Positions 6,132 through 8,928 of a stretch of 8,928 nucleotides of DNA are shown here, piece by piece (the stretch's first letter is position 1; each line of letters opens with the position of its first letter). The position numbers and the translations under genes are program-made. Under the pieces are notes generated by a model that was not told the origin of the DNA, ran no database searches, and worked only from the letters and a program-made list of their open reading frames with translations. The stretch is from Candidatus Competibacteraceae bacterium (GTDB taxonomy: Bacteria; Pseudomonadota; Gammaproteobacteria; Competibacterales; Competibacteraceae): assembly GCA_012032855.1 (NCBI GenBank), contig JAAUQA010000103.1:1-8928 (forward strand), in the 5' to 3' direction.

Positions 6132-8803
6132 ATGGCCATACGCGTTGCTTTAAATCACAAAACTTCATACCGCTACGATCGCTTGGTCGGCGTCTCGCCC
6201 CAGGTCTCCGCTTGCGCCCGGCACCACATGCGCGCACCCCGATCCATGCCTATTCCATCAATGTGCAGCCAGCTGAGCATTTCATCAACTGGCTGCAAGA
6301 CCCGTTCGGCAATTTCCAAGCCCGCGTGGTGTTTCCGGAGAAGATCCGCGAGTTATCCATAGAAGTGGATTTGATCGCCGAATTGGTGGTCATCAACCCC
6401 TTCGATTTTTTCGTGGAAAGTTATGCGGAAAAATACAGCTTTGAATATGCGCCGGAACTGCGTCAGGAACTCGCCCCCTACCTGGAGATTAAGGAACGCG
6501 GCCCGCTGCTCATGGCTTGGCTGAAAAAAGTGGATCGGCACCGCCGGAACATCAACGATTTTCTTGTAGAGCTCAATCAGCAGCTGAACGGAGACATCAA
6601 GTATCTCATCCGCATGGAACCAGGGGTACAAAGCTGTGAGGAAACCTTAGGCAATCGCAGCGGTTCCTGTCGTGATACCGGTTGGTTGTTAGTGCAAATC
6701 CTGCGGCATTTGGGCTTGGCAGCGCGCTTCGTGTCCGGCTATCTGATTCAGCTTACCCCCGATGTCAAATCCTTGGACGGTCCGTCCGGCACCGACCACG
6801 ATTTCACTGATCTGCACGCCTGGACCGAGGTGTTCGTGCCGGGCGCAGGCTGGTTGGGCCTGGACCCCACCTCCGGCCTGTTCGCCGGGGAAGGTCACAT
6901 CCCGCTAGCGTGCACCCCGAATCCGGGTAGCGCCTCGCCGGTCACCGGCGCGCATGAAAAGTGCGAAGTAGAGTTCGGTTTTGAGATGCAGGTCAGCCGT
7001 ATCCACGAAGACCCTCGGGTGACCAAACCGTATACCGAGGAGCAGTGGTCGCGTATCGAAAATCTCGGCTATGCAGTGGATGCTCGTTTGGACGCCGGCG
7101 ATGTGCGCTTGACGCTGGGCGGCGAACCCACCTTTGTCTCTATCGACGACATGGACGGCGCGGAATGGACCATCGCCGCTCAGGGCCCGACCAAACGCAA
7201 ACTGGCCGGCAATCTCCTTAAGCGCTTGCGGCAACACTTTGCTCCGCATGGCTTTTTACATTACGGTCAAGGCAAGTGGTATCCCGGCGAGTCGCTACCC
7301 CGTTGGGCCTTGTCTTGTTACTGGCGTACCGATGGTCAGCCGTTATGGCAGCATCAGGGCTTAATCGCCGACGAGGAAAACCCACCGGGCTGCAGTCCCG
7401 ATCAGGCCCAACGATTTATCAAGGCCCTCTGTCAACGCCTGGAGATTCGACCGGAACGCGCGATACCCGGCTATGAAGACGCCTATTATTACCTCTGGAA
7501 AGAACGCACCCTGCCGACCAATATCGATCCACTTAAACATGATCTGGACGACGACGAGGAGCGGGTACGGCTAGCCCGGCTGTTAGAACAGGGGTTGGGC
7601 AGCGTGGTGGGCTATGTCCTGCCGCTGCGTTGGCGCGAAACCGGTAGCGACGGCCATTGGCTCAGTGGGCCCTGGGAATTACGCCGCGAGCATCTCTATC
7701 TGATCCCCGGCGATTCGCCGATGGGCTTTCGGTTGCCGTTGGCTGCGCTACCCTGGGTTGAAGAACAACAGCGGGAACTGCCTCATGAGCAATCGCTATT
7801 CGAGTTCCGCGCCGCCTTAGGTGATACGCACGGCGAGGTGATGCGCCGTTACAGCGATTGGCTCAAAGGGCAGGCCGCGCGTGCCGATATTCAGGAACAA
7901 CCGCTGCGAGACGATGACGAGGTGATCCATACGGCCTTATGCGTGCAACCCCGGGATGGGCATTTATTTATCTTTATGCCACCTCTCGGCAAACTGGAAC
8001 AGTATCTGGATTTGCTGGCCAGCATTGAGCACACTGCCGCCGAGCTCGCCTTGCCGGTACTGATCGAAGGCTATACACCTCCCTCCGATTGGCGCTTGCA
8101 GAAACTTGTGGTAACCCCTGACCCCGGTGTCATTGAGGTCAATATTCATCCTGCACGAAACTGGCAGGAATTAGTCCATAACACTGAAACATTGTACGAG
8201 GAGGCCCGGCTGTGCCGACTCGGCACGGAAAAGTTTATGTTGGATGGCCGCCATACCGGCACTGGCGGGGGCAATCACGTGACGGTGGGCGGGGCTGCAC
8301 CGGCGGACAGTCCCTTCCTACGCCGACCTGATGTGCTGCGTAGTTTGGTGACCTATTGGCAACATCATCCCAGTCTGTCCTATCTGTTCTCCGGGATGTT
8401 TCTCGGCCCTACCAGCCAAGCGCCGCGCGTAGATGAGGCTCGTCACGAAAGCTTATACGAGCTGGAAATCGCGTTTCAGCAAATGCCCTCCGGCGAAGTG
8501 CCTCAGCCTTGGCTGGTAGATCGCTTGTTGCGCAATCTACTCATCGATGTAACCGGTAACACGCACCGGGCCGAATTTTGCATCGATAAATTGTACTCCC
8601 CGGATACCGCCAGCGGTCGCTTGGGTCTTGTAGAAATGCGTGCCTTTGAGATGCCGCCACATGCGCGCATGAGTCTGATGCAAATGCTTTTGGTGCGGGC
8701 TTTGATCACCCGTTTCTGGGAGGAGCCGTATCAACACCGCTTGGCACGCTGGGGCACTGAAATTCATGACAAATTCATGCAATTCTGTTTTTTGAAGCAC
8801 TAA
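6132..8803 (+). CDS. Transglutaminase-like / DUF2126 putative amidoligase protein, one frameshift, C-terminally truncated
   Basis: Two-domain protein: an N-terminal transglutaminase-like cysteine peptidase and a DUF2126 putative amidoligase with a glutamine-synthetase-type fold. The true N-terminus is the ATG at 6132 (MAIRVALNHKTSYRYDR...SPQV); the family protein then continues one frame over as LRLRPAPHARTPI from 6206, so one base is missing at about 6205/6206. An ATG at 6086 in the second frame is spurious. Restored length is 890 residues. The transglutaminase core has a Cys180 (GSCRD), His229 (DLHAW), Asp245 (GLDPTSG) triad. DUF2126 starts near residue 325 (LTLGGEPTFVSIDD), then GKWYPGE, IEVNIHP (Glu669, Asn671), GTGGGNHV (about 710-717), SYLFSG, GNTHRAEFCIDKLYSP and EMRAFEMPPHARMS. 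Family members are typically about 1100 residues; here homology stops after HDKFM (atg at 8777), and seven unrelated codons lead to a stop. The protein probably cleaves or transfers peptide bonds and also forms amide bonds; substrate unknown. Loss of the C-terminus may inactivate it. Confidence 0.92.
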
Positions 8804-8916
8804 CTTTACACAGACTTGCTAAATATCTAGAAATATTCAGAGAGCTAGAATTTTCGGCTGAAGTTAAGAAGGAAATTTTTAATATTCACAAACAAAACTG
8901 TTCTATTAAAATTTAA
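8770..8916 (+). other. Start-less 48-codon open frame across the breakpoint
   Basis: Frame from just after a TGA (8767-8769) to TAA (8914-8916). From about 8782 it reads ILFFEALTLHRLAKYLEIF and continues with an amphipathic, Lys/Glu-rich helix-like sequence ending in CSIKI. There is no ATG, GTG or TTG start. If coding, it would be the 3' tail of a gene from the AT-rich source. I recognise no family, and chance openness is plausible in AT-rich DNA. Confidence 0.2.
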
Positions 8917-8928
8917 CTGGTTATTTAT
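8780..8928. other. AT-rich tail of foreign composition, breakpoint in the DUF2126 gene
   Basis: About 27% GC by hand count (40 of 149), an abrupt drop from the GC-richer gene it interrupts. It starts exactly where the DUF2126 homology ends. On the + strand it holds a start-less open frame (8770-8916) and on the - strand only short open stretches. No transposase motif or terminal inverted repeat can be recognised in so little sequence. It could be the edge of an insertion element or island, a rearrangement junction, or a chimeric assembly end. Confidence 0.7.

Noticed and set aside
6058..6156. Short ORF MTAFNQSGIVV... upstream of the transglutaminase gene
   Set aside because: About 32 codons, no ribosome binding site, overlaps the start of the real gene, and resembles no known protein.
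6086..6205. ATG at 6086 as the start of the large transglutaminase gene
   Set aside because: Its first ~40 residues do not resemble the family, while the frame from 6132 gives the expected N-terminus. The apparent long frame is a product of the single-base deletion.
8800..8822. TTTACACAGACTT in the tail as an insertion-sequence terminus
   Set aside because: It vaguely recalls TTTACACA found at IS256-family ends, but its orientation would place the element over the DUF2126 gene and no partner repeat is visible.

Overview
This 8.9 kb window looks like a bacterial chromosome fragment, most likely gammaproteobacterial. The left part carries the conserved order ileS-lspA-ispH, and all three products read closely like the E. 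coli proteins. The coding part looks moderately GC-rich. I cannot name a genus from sequence alone.

Layout. (1) Positions 1-3248, + strand: a housekeeping operon. It holds the C-terminal two thirds of isoleucyl-tRNA synthetase (ileS, cut by the window edge), lipoprotein signal peptidase (lspA, starting inside the ileS stop codon as TGATG), and 4-hydroxy-3-methylbut-2-enyl diphosphate reductase (ispH, with a clear Shine-Dalgarno). (2) Positions 3249-3320: a short convergent gap with no convincing terminator. (3) Positions 3321-5770, - strand: a two-gene operon of a circularly permuted ATP-grasp protein (upstream) and an alpha-E (DUF403) protein, 2 nt apart. (4) Positions 5771-6131: a divergent intergenic region with a perfect 7-bp dyad, GTGCATA-N9-TATGCAC. 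(5) Positions 6132-8803, + strand: a large transglutaminase plus DUF2126 (putative amidoligase) gene that ends early. (6) Positions 8780-8928: an AT-rich tail (about 27% GC by hand count) unrelated to the gene it interrupts.

The right half is the interesting part. An ATP-grasp ligase-like protein, an alpha-E protein and a transglutaminase-like peptidase joined to a glutamine-synthetase-fold amidoligase form a recurring set, predicted from comparative genomics to make and cleave amide or peptide bonds. To my knowledge its substrate is unknown. Related sets often sit beside an Anbu-type proteasome-like protease, but none is visible here.

Three genes (ileS, ispH and the transglutaminase gene) each need exactly one extra base to restore a full-length family-like reading frame. 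ileS and ispH are normally essential, and the protein on both sides of each break is well conserved, so sequencing or assembly error is the simplest explanation. The early end of the transglutaminase gene is different: the last roughly 200 residues of the family are replaced abruptly by AT-rich DNA, which suggests an insertion, a rearrangement or a chimeric contig end.
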